Below, one piece after another: positions 29,497-39,677 of a DNA stretch of 64,000 bases. The DNA comes from Rhodobacteraceae bacterium SB2 (GTDB lineage: Bacteria > Pseudomonadota > Alphaproteobacteria > Rhodobacterales > Rhodobacteraceae). How positions within the stretch are numbered: position 1 is the first letter of the stretch; each line of letters opens with the position of its first letter. The position numbers and the translations under genes are program-made. The notes beneath the pieces were generated by a model that saw only the letters and a program-made list of their open reading frames with translations, was not told the origin of the DNA and did not search any database. The stretch lies in NCBI GenBank assembly GCA_001642945.1, contig LGRT01000034.1, positions 248,001 through 312,000 of the forward strand, written 5' to 3'.

Positions 29497-31017
29497 CTAC
29501 GATTGCGAGCTGACCGCGGCAGCCCGTTTTCGAGATAGAAAAAACTTTAAAAAAGGCAATAGAAACAAAATGATACTTATACCTAAAAAGGTTGCGGATA
29601 ATGGCCGCTCAACGAAGGCGAAAATGTTTCCTTGCTCGGCAATCAATGTTTGCCGAAAGCTTTTTTCCATTAACCCCCCCAGCACCAAGGCCAAAACCAA
29701 AGGAGCCAAGGGATAATCCGCTTTTCGCAAAATATACCCACAGACACCAAAGCCAATAATCAACCAAACATCATGAATTTTTTGGCTTGGTGCGTAGCCT
29801 CCAACCAAGCAAAGCAAAAACACCATGGCGCATAAAACGCTGAAAGGCATCCGCAACGCCCAAACAAAAACTGGGATTAACGCCAAATTGACAATAACGG
29901 CCATAACATTGGCGGTATAGAGTGAGGATATCAAACTCCAAACAAACTCAGATTGTTCAATGAACAGCATGGGCCCCGGAACCAACCCCCACATCACCAT
30001 GCCGCCAAGCAGCAAAGCCGTGGTCGGTGAGCCAGGAATTCCAAGCGTCAACATTGGCAATAGTGATCCGGTTGATGCCGCATTATTGGCGGTTTCTGGG
30101 GCGGCCACGCCTTCAACCGCGCCCTTTCCAAATTTCTCAGGGGTTTTTGACGATAATTTTGCCAAGCCGTAAGACATAAGCGCAGCAGGGGTGGCGCCTG
30201 CAGCAGGCAACATACCAACGAAAAACCCCAGAAAAGAACCGAAGCTCATCGTTTTCCAAAGCTTATTCACCTCTTTCAAACCAGACCAAATATCTTTGAA
30301 AGACAACTTTGCTGACGTGACAGAGGGGGCCGTTTTCTGCGTTTCAATCGTATATAAAATTTCCCCCACCCCATAGGTGCCAATCGCCAAAACCAGAAAA
30401 CTGATACCCGAGTAGAAGCCAGGTTGATCAAAGAAAATCATCCGAGGTTGCCCAGATATCATATCCAAACCAACTGTCGATAAAATCAAACCTAAACAGA
30501 TCATAATGATCGTTTTATAGACGTCATCGCCACCCAGCCCAACAAATGTGGTGAAGGCCAACAACACCAAGGTAAATTCTTCTGCTGGCCCAAAGGCCAG
30601 CGCCAGATCTGCCAGCGGTTCTGCAAAAAGTGTAAATAAGATAATCGAAATTGTTCCGCCAATAAACGAGGCGGCCGCCGCCGTTAACAGCGCCAGCCCG
30701 GCTTTGCCCTGTTGCGCCATTGGCCGGCCGTCAAACGTGGTTGCCACTGCGGTTGACGCGCCAGGAATACCGAGCAGAATAGAGCTTACTGCGCCGCCAT
30801 ACATCGCGCCATAATAAATAGCTGCAAGCAAAATAATCGCCGAGGATGGTGGCACGATAAACGTTAAAGGAAGCACAATCGCAACGCCATTTACCGATCC
30901 AAGCCCCGGCATAGCCCCAATGAATAAACCTGCAAAAACACCAATGAATACGATCATTAGGTTTAAGGGTTGCAAAGAAATCGCAAAGCCATTCGCCAAA
31001 TGGTTTAGTAAATCCAT
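29497..31017 (-). CDS. tctA: tripartite tricarboxylate transporter large permease TctA
   Basis: A 506-residue inner-membrane protein with about twelve hydrophobic segments, the main channel of a TctABC-type secondary uptake system. The family motifs include GAMPGLGSVNG near 33-43, GIPGASTAVATTFDG near 82-96 and GIPGSPTTALLLGG near 324-337. AAGGAG precedes the ATG. It follows tctB by 11 bases in the same transcript. Confidence 0.94.
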   Translation of the reverse strand: MDLLNHLANGFAISLQPLNLMIVFIGVFAGLFIGAMPGLGSVNGVAIVLPLTFIVPPSSAIILLAAIYYGAMYGGAVSSILLGIPGASTAVATTFDGRPMAQQGKAGLALLTAAAASFIGGTISIILFTLFAEPLADLALAFGPAEEFTLVLLAFTTFVGLGGDDVYKTIIMICLGLILSTVGLDMISGQPRMIFFDQPGFYSGISFLVLAIGTYGVGEILYTIETQKTAPSVTSAKLSFKDIWSGLKEVNKLWKTMSFGSFLGFFVGMLPAAGATPAALMSYGLAKLSSKTPEKFGKGAVEGVAAPETANNAASTGSLLPMLTLGIPGSPTTALLLGGMVMWGLVPGPMLFIEQSEFVWSLISSLYTANVMAVIVNLALIPVFVWALRMPFSVLCAMVFLLCLVGGYAPSQKIHDVWLIIGFGVCGYILRKADYPLAPLVLALVLGGLMEKSFRQTLIAEQGNIFAFVERPLSATFLGISIILFLLPFLKFFLSRKRAAAVSSQS

Positions 31018-31028
31018 CTTAGGCTCCT

Positions 31029-31520
31029 TTAGAAAAACTGCGCGTAAAGCGGAATAAAGACAGGCTCGGTAATGCCTTTGGGCAAAAGAATTCTGAGCGT
31101 CACCTCAAAGAAGAAGAAAAAGAACACAGCGGTGGCGATGCTCATAAAAAGGCTTAACCCCCATCCATGCCCACCAAAAAAACGCAAATACCACAAGGTA
31201 AAGGAGGGAAGCGCGATATAGGCCCCAAGCCAAGGCAAAAGCGCCACGGTTATCACCAAGGCCAGCGTAACGATCAGCACTGATCGCAGCATTTCAGGAT
31301 CAAAAAACGAACCTTCGCTTTCCGATTTTGATTGATAACTCCGGCGTAAAATACCTACCGACGCCAACAGCATGATAACTGAGAGCCAAAACCCAAACGC
31401 CCCGCCGCCCGGACCACCCGTCATGCCATTCCACCCGATGGGTAATTCGCTGGCATACCACATAAAATATAGCGATAAAAATATTAGGAAACACGCGATG
31501 ATACGATCAGCAAGCAACAT
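31029..31520 (-). CDS. tctB: tripartite tricarboxylate transporter small permease TctB
   Basis: A 163-residue membrane protein with four hydrophobic segments, the small partner of TctA. The central GPGGGAFGFWLS segment near 37-48 and the Phe-rich helix near 132-140 are as in other TctB proteins. It lies between tctC and tctA. The family is poorly conserved, so the call rests on pattern plus position. Confidence 0.88.
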   Translation of the reverse strand: MLLADRIIACFLIFLSLYFMWYASELPIGWNGMTGGPGGGAFGFWLSVIMLLASVGILRRSYQSKSESEGSFFDPEMLRSVLIVTLALVITVALLPWLGAYIALPSFTLWYLRFFGGHGWGLSLFMSIATAVFFFFFFEVTLRILLPKGITEPVFIPLYAQFF

Positions 31521-31594
31521 TTGAGCGCCCTTTTATCAAAATGACGGCCGCGCAATCGCGACCGCCTGGTTTCTTAACATCCGTTCAAAACCGA

Positions 31595-32563
31595 TCAGTT
31601 TGAAACGTTTAACAACTGGGCATGTTTGGCACGTTCATCCAAGAAATAAGACTGCAAAGCATCTCCCGTTAGGAAATCTGCCATTAAAGCTTTTTCTTTG
31701 GTGTAGGTCTGCCATTCAGAAGAAGCCGCCAATTTTTCAAACATACCTGTGTAATACTCCACAGCGTCTGGGGCCATATCTTTGGGCGCTACGAAAGAGC
31801 GTTGCATCCAATACACCAAGTCATGACCTAATTCGCGCATGGTCGGTGTTTCTGGGAACACCTCAATCCGGTTTGGCGTAAAGGCCGCGATCGGCACAAG
31901 TTTTCCCGCTTTGTAAAAGCCCAAAGCCTCAGACGGGTTGTTCACGGATGAGTTTATGACTCCGCCAACAAGGCTTTTTGCCACCGCTCCGCCCCCTTTG
32001 AAGGGAACATACGTCACCGAGATATCAAACTCTTCTTCCAACATGGCTGTAACCAGGCTGTCTTCTTGTCCAGATCCCGTGCCGCCCATTTTCCAAGCGC
32101 CACCTTCGGCTTTCACCGCAGCAACATACTCTTCGATTGTGGTGATGCCCGTATCTGCGTGGACCCACAGCACAAATGTGTCCAGCGCCATCCGTGCTAT
32201 CGGCGTAAACTCTTCGATATTCACCCCAATATCTGTGCGCAATGGCGTGGTGTAATAGCTGTTTAGCGTGGCCATAATCACATGATTATCACCGGCTTTA
32301 TCCTTCAGATACCGCAGCGCTTCAGCGCCCGATCCCCCGCCTTTATTCACAGGCAAAACGGGCATATCTGCTAAGTTTTCCTTTTGAATGATGCTCTGAA
32401 ACAATCGCGCAAGCCGATCAGCGCCGCCGCCCTGCCCCGCCATGATAACCATTTCAACCGGCTTTTGCGGCTTCCAATCGCCGGCCAATGCAGGCAAACC
32501 TGTCGCCAACGTCAAAGATGCAGCCACCAAAGGTGTAAAGAGGCTCTTCAATACTAGTCTCAT
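31595..32563 (-). CDS. tctC: tripartite tricarboxylate transporter binding protein TctC
   Basis: A 322-residue periplasmic binding protein of the Bug/TctC family. A signal peptide ends near GLPALAG, then WKPQKPVEMVIMAGQGGGADRLARL follows the family opening. Later blocks GSGQEDSLV near 160-168 and YVPFKGGGAVAKSLVGG near 181-197 are typical. AGGAG precedes the ATG. First gene of the tctCBA operon. Substrate unknown; members bind citrate, tricarballylate, terephthalate and other acids. Confidence 0.93.
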   Translation of the reverse strand: MRLVLKSLFTPLVAASLTLATGLPALAGDWKPQKPVEMVIMAGQGGGADRLARLFQSIIQKENLADMPVLPVNKGGGSGAEALRYLKDKAGDNHVIMATLNSYYTTPLRTDIGVNIEEFTPIARMALDTFVLWVHADTGITTIEEYVAAVKAEGGAWKMGGTGSGQEDSLVTAMLEEEFDISVTYVPFKGGGAVAKSLVGGVINSSVNNPSEALGFYKAGKLVPIAAFTPNRIEVFPETPTMRELGHDLVYWMQRSFVAPKDMAPDAVEYYTGMFEKLAASSEWQTYTKEKALMADFLTGDALQSYFLDERAKHAQLLNVSN

Positions 32564-33048
32564 TTTTTAAAACTCCTATTCGTTTAAAGCGGGGCCAGTC
32601 ACCCAGCCAAAAAACCTAACCATATCTCAAAAAGCGGCCCGAAAGCCGGTTTCTATCCAAAGCAATTACTTCAAAGTAATTTTATTTCAATAGATATGTC
32701 TTTTATAAATTTTTATTGCTTGCTTAATTTTTTTTATTCAAACAACGAGTATGTTGCTCTCATCAAAAAACTCTTAGAAAAAGCTCTTTAATAGACCTTA
32801 CCGCAGCAGAATTTTCTAACAGAAAGCAAAAGTGTCACGAGCTAGGTTGATAGAAAGGCATGGTTAAAATATAATTTAATAAAAAGGCGTAATCCTTCGC
32901 ACAGTGAAGGATTACGCCTTTTATTACCTTAATGGAAAGCAATGCCTCGTAACGAAGCCTGGTTCCTAATCGCCCAATTCACTCCGGCGCCAAACACCCC
33001 ACATGGCATATTATCAACGCCGTGACACAGCGGCCTAGGCTTTGCGTT
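32564..33048. other. gene-free region between tctC and phnE
   Basis: About 485 bases with no supported ORF. It holds the likely promoter of tctCBA (AT-rich from 32690 to 32770) and a strong hairpin at 32882-32922 that ends the phn operon. Confidence 0.7.
32882..32922. terminator. strong hairpin terminator of the phn operon
   Basis: A perfect 17-bp stem with a 7-base loop; the arms end in A and T runs, so it can work in both directions. It lies about 130 bases past the last phnE stop, in minus-strand reading. Confidence 0.85.
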
Positions 33049-33873
33049 TTAAATAATCGCGCCGCGTACCTTTGCAGACACCCATTCCGAAATAAACACG
33101 GTGATCAGAATCACAATGAGAATCATCGACACTTGCGTCCAAGCCAGCGTGTTAAGCGATCCATTTAATTGCAGGCCGATACCACCGGCCCCAACCAATC
33201 CTAAAATCGTTGACTCGCGAATATTGATATCCCAACGATAAATTGCAACACCTGCGATGGTGGGCAGCACTTGCGGTAAAATCCCGAAGATCATCTGCTG
33301 CGCTTTATTGGCGCCAGTAGCCTCGATGGCCTCAACTTGCGTGTGATCAATTTCTTCAATCGATTCATAAATCAATTTGGCGCAAAACCCTACCGATCGT
33401 AAACCTATTGCGATCGTTCCAGCCAACACGCCTGGCCCTAGGATGAATACCAAGATAAGCGCCCAGATCAACGAGTTTACTGATCTTGAAGAAACGATGA
33501 TAAAGAGCGCTATCGTACGCACAATTATATGCGGTGTGGTATTGCGCGCTGCAGCAAACGCGACGGGGCCTGCAATGACCATCGCAATGACGGTGCCCAA
33601 AGTCGCAATATTAAGCGTATCCCAGACGGGTTTCCACAATTGATCGAGGTAAGACCATTTGGGTGGGATCATACGCGAGACGATATCTGCACCTTGGCTC
33701 GGCGCATCCGCAACAAAAAACCAAATGGTTTTTTCTGAAATCATCTGCCACGCATAGGCAATGATGGCCAAGCTGACCAGCCAAAAGAACCACCGGATCC
33801 ATTGCTCTTTAGAGGTGCGGTGTTTCCAAGACTCGCCAGCGCTGGTTTGATATGAAGGCATTATTGTACCCAC
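33049..33873 (-). CDS. phnE: phosphonate ABC transporter permease PhnE (second copy)
   Basis: A 274-residue inner-membrane permease of the phosphonate/phosphite type. Six hydrophobic segments are present with the cytoplasmic coupling motif in GANKAQQMIFGILPQ and the late REST-ILGLVGAGGIG region. It overlaps the preceding phnE by 13 bases. Two non-identical PhnE subunits in tandem usually form the heterodimeric channel. Confidence 0.92.
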   Translation of the reverse strand: MGTIMPSYQTSAGESWKHRTSKEQWIRWFFWLVSLAIIAYAWQMISEKTIWFFVADAPSQGADIVSRMIPPKWSYLDQLWKPVWDTLNIATLGTVIAMVIAGPVAFAAARNTTPHIIVRTIALFIIVSSRSVNSLIWALILVFILGPGVLAGTIAIGLRSVGFCAKLIYESIEEIDHTQVEAIEATGANKAQQMIFGILPQVLPTIAGVAIYRWDINIRESTILGLVGAGGIGLQLNGSLNTLAWTQVSMILIVILITVFISEWVSAKVRGAII

Positions 33874-34682
33874 TTTCTCATAAAGCTTGAGGTATATTCC
33901 AATCCCATTACGATCAAGATTATGATCAAGAGAATTGCGGCAGCCGTGTCGAACTCATACCGAGAGAAGGCTGTGTTCAAAGTGGCGCCAATACCGCCGC
34001 CTCCAACGATCCCGACAACGGCGGATTCGCGAAAATTAATGTCTAACCGATAGACCGATAGGCCAATCATTCGGGGCATCACTTGTGGCTGGATGGAATA
34101 ATTTACCCATTGGAACCAATTCGCGCCGGTGGCTTTGACCGCCTCGGCCTGAGATGCACTGCAATTCTCGATATCTTCGGCAAGCAGTTTTGCGTAAAAT
34201 CCAATCGTTCCCAAAGCCAGCGCAACGAAACCCGCAAAAGGCCCAAAGCCAAATAGCTTCACCGCGAAAATCGCCAAGATAATTTCAGGAAAGGTTCGAG
34301 AGCCCGCGATAATGCCTCGGCAGAAGAAATACACCCAGGCCGGTGCCAAGTTCCGAGCAGCGCCAAGGCCAACAGGAATGGATAACGCGATGCCCGCGAC
34401 CGTGGAAATAATTGCCATCCAGATGCTTTCGGCAATCCCTTCCCAAACAACGCCCCGATTATCGGCAAAATTTGGGGGGAAGAACGAATCTAAGAAGCGT
34501 TGCGCGCGCGGCAAGCCTTCTTTGATACGTTGGATATCGATATCCATCGTTCCCAGAGCCGCTGCCAAATAAATTGCAACGCCGAGAAAAAGCAACCACC
34601 TTAAAAAATCATTTTCAATGAAAGGGGCTTTTTTCCAAACACTCGGATAGGCCGTATTATGCGAAGCGTTTTTCATCTTCAA
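33861..34682 (-). CDS. phnE: phosphonate ABC transporter permease PhnE (first copy)
   Basis: A 273-residue permease, paralogous to the next gene. It has the same layout: TM segments, [19 protein letters not shown] coupling region near 177-195, and [19 protein letters not shown] near 210-228. It overlaps phnC by four bases and the second phnE by 13, so all are coupled. Confidence 0.92.
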   Translation of the reverse strand: MKMKNASHNTAYPSVWKKAPFIENDFLRWLLFLGVAIYLAAALGTMDIDIQRIKEGLPRAQRFLDSFFPPNFADNRGVVWEGIAESIWMAIISTVAGIALSIPVGLGAARNLAPAWVYFFCRGIIAGSRTFPEIILAIFAVKLFGFGPFAGFVALALGTIGFYAKLLAEDIENCSASQAEAVKATGANWFQWVNYSIQPQVMPRMIGLSVYRLDINFRESAVVGIVGGGGIGATLNTAFSRYEFDTAAAILLIIILIVMGLEYTSSFMRKWVQ

Positions 34683-35482
34683 AACTCTTCTTTTGTATCG
34701 TCATCATCATCCTCATCTTCGCTCGCCTTGATGGTGGCCGACCAATCTTCTTCACCGTAGATGCGTGTCAGCACCTCGGGCGACAAACCATCCGGTGGGC
34801 CATCATAAACAACAGCGCCAAGTTCGAGCCCAACCACACGTTGCGAGAACATTTGCGCCAAAAACACGTCATGTATGTTAATGATCGCCGTCAGCCCGCG
34901 CTCTTTGCACAGCTCTTGTATCAGCCGCATAATTTGGCGCGATGTTTTCGGATCAAGGCTGGCTGTGGGCTCATCCACAAGCAACACATCAGGATCTTGA
35001 ATCAAGGCTCGGCAAATACCCACCCGCTGCCTTTGCCCGCCGGAAAGCTCATCCGCGCGTTTATCGGCCATATGTTTAAGCCCTACGCGATCGAGCAAAC
35101 GATACGCTTCCTGAATATCGGCGCTGGGGAATTTTCTGAAATAGCTCCGCCAAAAACCCACATAGCCCAGACGGCCAGAGAGAACATTCTCCATCACGGT
35201 GAGCCGTTCAACAAGCGCATATTCCTGAAAAATCATACCCATTTTGCGGCGTGCGCGCCGCAGCGCTGCAGACGAAAGCCGCGTTAATTCTAAGTCTTTC
35301 AGCTTTACGCTGCCCGAGCTTGGTTCAACCAACCGATTGACGCAGCGGATAAGCGTTGATTTACCGGCCCCAGAGGGACCGATCAGGGCCAGTACCTGCC
35401 CTTGCGGGACATCAAGAGTAACGCCTTTAAGTGCATAATCACCTGTATCGTAGCGTTTCTTTAAATCACTTAATTGAAGCAT
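34679..35482 (-). CDS. phnC: phosphonate ABC transporter ATPase PhnC
   Basis: A 267-residue ATP-binding subunit. Walker [10 protein letters not shown] lies at 34-42, signature LSGGQRQRV near 146-154, Walker [13 protein letters not shown] near 166-177. An unusual C-terminal tail is very acidic ([13 protein letters not shown]), longer than the family end. It lies 70 bases after phnD. Confidence 0.95.
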   Translation of the reverse strand: MLQLSDLKKRYDTGDYALKGVTLDVPQGQVLALIGPSGAGKSTLIRCVNRLVEPSSGSVKLKDLELTRLSSAALRRARRKMGMIFQEYALVERLTVMENVLSGRLGYVGFWRSYFRKFPSADIQEAYRLLDRVGLKHMADKRADELSGGQRQRVGICRALIQDPDVLLVDEPTASLDPKTSRQIMRLIQELCKERGLTAIINIHDVFLAQMFSQRVVGLELGAVVYDGPPDGLSPEVLTRIYGEEDWSATIKASEDEDDDDDTKEEF

Positions 35483-35552
35483 TCTATCTCTCAGTCTTTA
35501 TCAGTCAAAAAAAGCGAGCCAGGTTGTAGCTTAACCTGGCTCGGCTCAATAT

Positions 35553-36530
35553 TTATTTACAGTCGTAGCTTACGCCATTCGCTGCATCGATTTGGCGAAT
35601 AACAGCCCAGTCATTTTTATGCCGAATACCGACAAAACGGTCGGCTTTCGCAAACTCTTTTTTGTAAACTGGATCTGAATCGAAATCGAAAGTGAAAAAT
35701 GCTGATTTGATTTTACCAACCAACTCTGGGTGCAAATTATGTGCATGCCCATATCCCGTTGTTGGAAAAGTTGGTGGTTGATAAACCGTTCTGATTTTAT
35801 CTGCTTCGATAACGCCTCGACGCACCATACGTTGCAACACAGAGTTCGCAACCGCAGCTATTTCATAATCGCCATTATACACACCCAAGATCGAGTTATC
35901 ATGCTTACCCGAATATGTCGGTGTAAAATCTCGATCGGCAATTAAATCAAATTCACCCTTCAAGATCGCGGAAGGTGCTTTGAAGCCCGAGTTGGAGGTT
36001 GGCGATGTAAAAGCCATTGTGCGACCCTTAATTTCGGATGGCGATTGAATTTCGCTATCCGCATGCACAATAATCTCCATCTCATACCCGTAAGACCCAT
36101 CGTCTTTCGCGTGCATCGCGAATGGTACAAAGCCTGCACAGCTGACCGCAATCGGGTTAGAGCCGGTATTGAAGCCGGCGACATGCAAACGACCCGAACG
36201 CATGGCCTCTAATTGTGCCGCGTTTGACTCCACGGGGAAGAATACAACTTTTCTATCCGTATAAGCTTCAAGATGCTCAATAAATGGCGTCCAGATATTG
36301 GCATAGACCGCCGGGTCTTCCACCGGCGTATAGGTGAAAATAATGGTTTTAGGATCAACCCAGTCTTTTTCATCTAGGGGCAAATCCGCCACCTGATCCA
36401 TATTTCTATCACAATAAGCGGCATCCAAAGTGCCTCTGTGGCAATCTTCCGCCATTGCTTGGCTTACCGCAGCTCCGAAAAGAAACGTTGTTGCCACCGT
36501 AAGCGCTGACAGTTTTGTTTTTATAGTCAT
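35553..36530 (-). CDS. phnD: phosphate/phosphite/phosphonate-binding protein PhnD
   Basis: A 325-residue periplasmic protein with signal peptide (ATTFLFGAAVSQAMA). The body contains FTYTPVEDPAVYANIW near 70-85, AMRSGRLHVAGFNTGS near 108-123 and FTSPTSNSGFKAPSAIL near 174-190, the ligand pocket of PhnD-like proteins. GGGAGG precedes the ATG. First gene of the operon phnD-phnC-phnE-phnE. No phnGHIJKLM, phnX/phnW or ptxD lies in the window, so the ligand could be phosphonate or phosphite. Confidence 0.92.
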   Translation of the reverse strand: MTIKTKLSALTVATTFLFGAAVSQAMAEDCHRGTLDAAYCDRNMDQVADLPLDEKDWVDPKTIIFTYTPVEDPAVYANIWTPFIEHLEAYTDRKVVFFPVESNAAQLEAMRSGRLHVAGFNTGSNPIAVSCAGFVPFAMHAKDDGSYGYEMEIIVHADSEIQSPSEIKGRTMAFTSPTSNSGFKAPSAILKGEFDLIADRDFTPTYSGKHDNSILGVYNGDYEIAAVANSVLQRMVRRGVIEADKIRTVYQPPTFPTTGYGHAHNLHPELVGKIKSAFFTFDFDSDPVYKKEFAKADRFVGIRHKNDWAVIRQIDAANGVSYDCK

Positions 36531-36813
36531 TCAAGCCTCCCGTATTTGTTTAATTGGATCAGCTTATGTCGACAAAAATTCCAAAACAACAATATTTTAT
36601 CACAAAACTCCATTTTTTTATTTGAGCCAAAAAATCAACCTTATAACTACAGATGTCCGATGGCTGTGGCGCATGATAGGCCCTAAAAAATTTAAAAATG
36701 CGCGATCATGAAACCATGACGCGGGGCTTCACGACACGCATAAATATTTTAAATTGATAATTTTCATGCAGCTTTGCGTATCTTGATAGATATACATGCG
36801 ACGTGAATAGTGG

Positions 36814-37614
36814 TCAGAGCCTGCGCGTGAAACGCGTATTCTTGGCAGGTGGCGTTTCTGGCTTGCCCGCAAAACATTGGGCAAGTTCCATCCAAGTTAT
36901 CGCGTTAGCGCCGACAAACTGCAAATCTGTATCCTTGACGTTGCGCACTTGCGTTACGACTTGCGCGAAGTCCACGGCCTTGCCCTTCACATATTGGGTT
37001 TCGCTTGGAGAATTCCACGTCCAAACCGCTCCTGATGGCGCAGTCAGGCACACATATGGGGCCTCGTCTGGCACCAGCAACCCCCTGTTTTCAAATGTCC
37101 ACGCAAACGTTACCGCGCCTAAATGGCAGATATTGCGAATCCGATCATGCGCTTGACGGGGCCTGCCCAACACATCAAAAACCGCCTGTCCATGCGCCCA
37201 AGTTTCCATTTGCCGCGCCGTTATGCAGGATAGTGCGCTCATTTCTGGCCCAGCCCATTTCACCCTTTGCTTGGGGTCTGCTGAGCGATAGGCCGCGCTG
37301 ACCACCTGCGCCGTAGCGTGCCATTTTTGAAATAACTCAATCCCGCTTAACGCTCCTAGAAACGGATATTGACATTGCAACAACGTTAAACCTTGACTCA
37401 AATTTGCTTGAATTGGAGCAAAAAAAGCGTCAAAGGCCGCGTCACCTTCCAATGCGGCGAGCGCGGCGAGATCAAACATATGAAGATGTCCGATCACGTC
37501 ATTGACCGTCCAAGATTTAAACAAGGTTTTCAATTCGAAAACATCATCCGGCTGACCGCTCAATAAATCGGCAAGCGCCTCAACTTCTTTTATATAATCA
37601 TCAGCTTGCTGCAT
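36814..37614 (-). CDS. TIGR03084-like maleylpyruvate isomerase-fold protein
   Basis: A 266-residue protein. The N-terminal half carries the DinB/MDMPI-type four-helix bundle with a metal-binding histidine region (SWTVNDVIGHLHMFD near 33-47) and RQMETWAHGQAVFDVLG near 148-164. The start MQQADDYIKEVEAL at 37614 fits the family; earlier in-frame starts (37662, 37674) would add a basic leader unlike relatives. Related enzymes use thiol cofactors, but the role of this family is not established. No clear neighbour relation. Confidence 0.75.
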   Translation of the reverse strand: MQQADDYIKEVEALADLLSGQPDDVFELKTLFKSWTVNDVIGHLHMFDLAALAALEGDAAFDAFFAPIQANLSQGLTLLQCQYPFLGALSGIELFQKWHATAQVVSAAYRSADPKQRVKWAGPEMSALSCITARQMETWAHGQAVFDVLGRPRQAHDRIRNICHLGAVTFAWTFENRGLLVPDEAPYVCLTAPSGAVWTWNSPSETQYVKGKAVDFAQVVTQVRNVKDTDLQFVGANAITWMELAQCFAGKPETPPAKNTRFTRRL

Positions 37615-37971
37615 ATATCGCCCTATGCCAGTTTTTAAACCGCGCCTTGTTTGGCCATTCATTAACGGCAGCAACTACGCGTAATTTCTGCGTATACCCA
37701 AAGCCATTTTTACAATTCTTTCAAGTCCAAAGCCCTGAGCGCACAGCCCCGGCACGGCAAGCAGCCCCAAGCGCGCAGACCAAAACGATCAGATGCCAGC
37801 ACATGCCCTGTAAATATTGATCCGCGATATTTATGCGCAGGCGCGGCCTTTTTAACGCAGAGCCGCGCCAACCGCCTTGCCCCTGACTTTTAGGCAACAC
37901 CATCCCATCATAAAATAGGTTCAAACGCGCCCAAAATGATGATCTAGATACAGAAAAGACAGAAGGTTCAG

Positions 37972-38433
37972 ATGGCTTTTACGTATCATACAAACGTTCA
38001 CTCAGATTGGATCGACTATAACGGGCATATGCAAGATGCGTATTACGGTCTGGTGTTTAGCCATGGGGTAGATGCACTACAAGATGAAGTGGGTTTTGAT
38101 CACGCCTATCGTGACGCAACAGGCTGCACGATCTATTTGGTCGAAGAACATAAATATTTTTTGAAAGAGGTGAAATACGCGGATGCGCTTGCAGTAAACA
38201 TCCACCTCATTTCCCAAACGGATAAATTGTTTCATCTCTATGCCGAAATGATCTGCGCACAAAAAACCGTGGCGCTGTGTGAATTGATCGAAATGCACGT
38301 GCAACAGAAGCCGTGCCCGCATGGCGTTCCCATCCCGCAGCACATTGCCCACGCGCTGAGCGCCTATCAGATTAAGGATCAAGCCTTATCTGGCCTAAAA
38401 CACCGCTCGCGCAAGATGCGCCTGCGCGGATGA
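37972..38433 (+). CDS. hot-dog fold acyl-CoA thioesterase
   Basis: A 153-residue thioesterase of the 4-hydroxybenzoyl-CoA thioesterase-like family. The motif WIDYNGHMQDAYYGLVFSHGVD near 13-34 has the catalytic acidic residues, and EEHKYFLKEVKYAD near 58-71 is typical. It closely resembles thioesterases of carnitine/betaine breakdown (betainyl-CoA type), but no carnitine dehydrogenase gene lies here, so the substrate is open. GAAGG precedes the ATG. Confidence 0.8.
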   Translation: MAFTYHTNVHSDWIDYNGHMQDAYYGLVFSHGVDALQDEVGFDHAYRDATGCTIYLVEEHKYFLKEVKYADALAVNIHLISQTDKLFHLYAEMICAQKTVALCELIEMHVQQKPCPHGVPIPQHIAHALSAYQIKDQALSGLKHRSRKMRLRG

Positions 38434-38621
38434 TCATGGGCGCCTTATCTTTGCCAGAACAAACAGATACCGGTCTTGCCTGCAGATTTGATAAGCATAT
38501 TAACGTAAAAATTCAATTTGCAGCCATATTTTAAAAACCCTGAGCGTGCAGTTAAGGCTCGCCTATTGCACAAACTAATCCTACAGATTTAGAGCAGCAG
38601 TTTGCTTCATAGGAATGCACT

Positions 38622-39500
38622 ATGCCCGAGAGAAAAACAGAGAATCTACGAGGGGCCATGTTGATGGTGTTGAGCATGGCGGCTTTCACCACCAATGATC
38701 TGTTCGTCAAACTGCTCGGGGCCCAGCTACCGCTGTCACAAGTTCTAATGCTACGCGGTGCTGTGGCGCTTTTGATGATTGCTGGATTATGCCAATTCTA
38801 TCAAGCTTGGACGATAAGATACGCCCGAAAAGACTGGGGCTTAATCGCTTTGCGCTGCGCCGCAGACGTTTGCGCAACTTATTTTTTCTTAAATGCCCTG
38901 ATCAATATGCCAATCGCGAATGCCACCGCTATTTTACAATTGCTGCCCCTCACGGTTGCCCTTGGCGCTGCGCTGTTTTTAAACGAATTGCTGGGGTGGC
39001 GGCGCATGATTGCCATCGGTATCGGGTTTTTGGGTATGCTGATGATTGTCCGCCCTGGCGCTGAGGGGTTTAGTAATTATTCCTACTACGCGTTGATCGC
39101 GGTTTTGTTTATCACCTTACGAGAACTCGTCACCCGCTCTATGAGCGCCCATATTCCCAGCCTCATGATTACCTTTTTTGCTGCGCTCAGCGTGTTTATC
39201 TATGCCTCAATATCAATGCTTTATATAGAATGGGTGCCGGTAGAAGAGGTGCAGGCATGGTATTTGGTTGCTTGCTCTCTACTCATTTGCGCCGCATATT
39301 TTTTTAGCGTTTTAGCGGCTCGGGTGGGCGAGTTATCCTTTGTCGCACCCTTTCGCTATACGGGCCTCTTATGGGCGCTCTTTTTCGGCTTTTTCATCTA
39401 TGGCGAATGGCCAACGCATTTGGCATTGACGGGCGCTGGCTTAGTGGTTGCTGCCGGTCTCTACACGATGTGGCGAGAGGCTAAAACCAAAAAGAAATGA
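38622..39500 (+). CDS. DMT superfamily (EamA) transporter
   Basis: A 292-residue protein with ten hydrophobic segments in two EamA halves. The first half opens GAMLMVLSMAAFTTNDLFVK and contains NATAILQLLPLTVALGAA; the second includes FRYTGLLWALFFGFFIYGE. It is a metabolite exporter or importer of unknown substrate. AGGAA precedes the ATG. A hairpin follows the stop. Confidence 0.9.
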   Translation: MPERKTENLRGAMLMVLSMAAFTTNDLFVKLLGAQLPLSQVLMLRGAVALLMIAGLCQFYQAWTIRYARKDWGLIALRCAADVCATYFFLNALINMPIANATAILQLLPLTVALGAALFLNELLGWRRMIAIGIGFLGMLMIVRPGAEGFSNYSYYALIAVLFITLRELVTRSMSAHIPSLMITFFAALSVFIYASISMLYIEWVPVEEVQAWYLVACSLLICAAYFFSVLAARVGELSFVAPFRYTGLLWALFFGFFIYGEWPTHLALTGAGLVVAAGLYTMWREAKTKKK

Positions 39501-39504
39501 AGGA

Positions 39505-39526
39505 CGACGCCGTTAAAACGGCGTCG
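39505..39526 (+). terminator. hairpin after the DMT transporter gene
   Basis: A perfect 9-bp stem (CGACGCCGT / ACGGCGTCG) with a TAAA loop begins 4 bases past the stop. No T run follows, so efficiency is uncertain. Confidence 0.5.
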
Positions 39527-39677
39527 AAATTGATCACTTGAATGCCCCTTACAGCCTCTATTTGGCAGCAGGGCTTTTGTCAAAAATAGTTAAGACAGAA
39601 CAGATGCTCAAAGCCGCCTAAAAACTGTGTTACATTATCAATCGAGACCACAGAAAAAGTGGCAGCTCGACAGCCGC

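Noticed and set aside
37721-37924. 67-residue ORF between the TIGR03084-like gene and thioesterase
   Set aside because: Low-complexity basic sequence without ribosome site.
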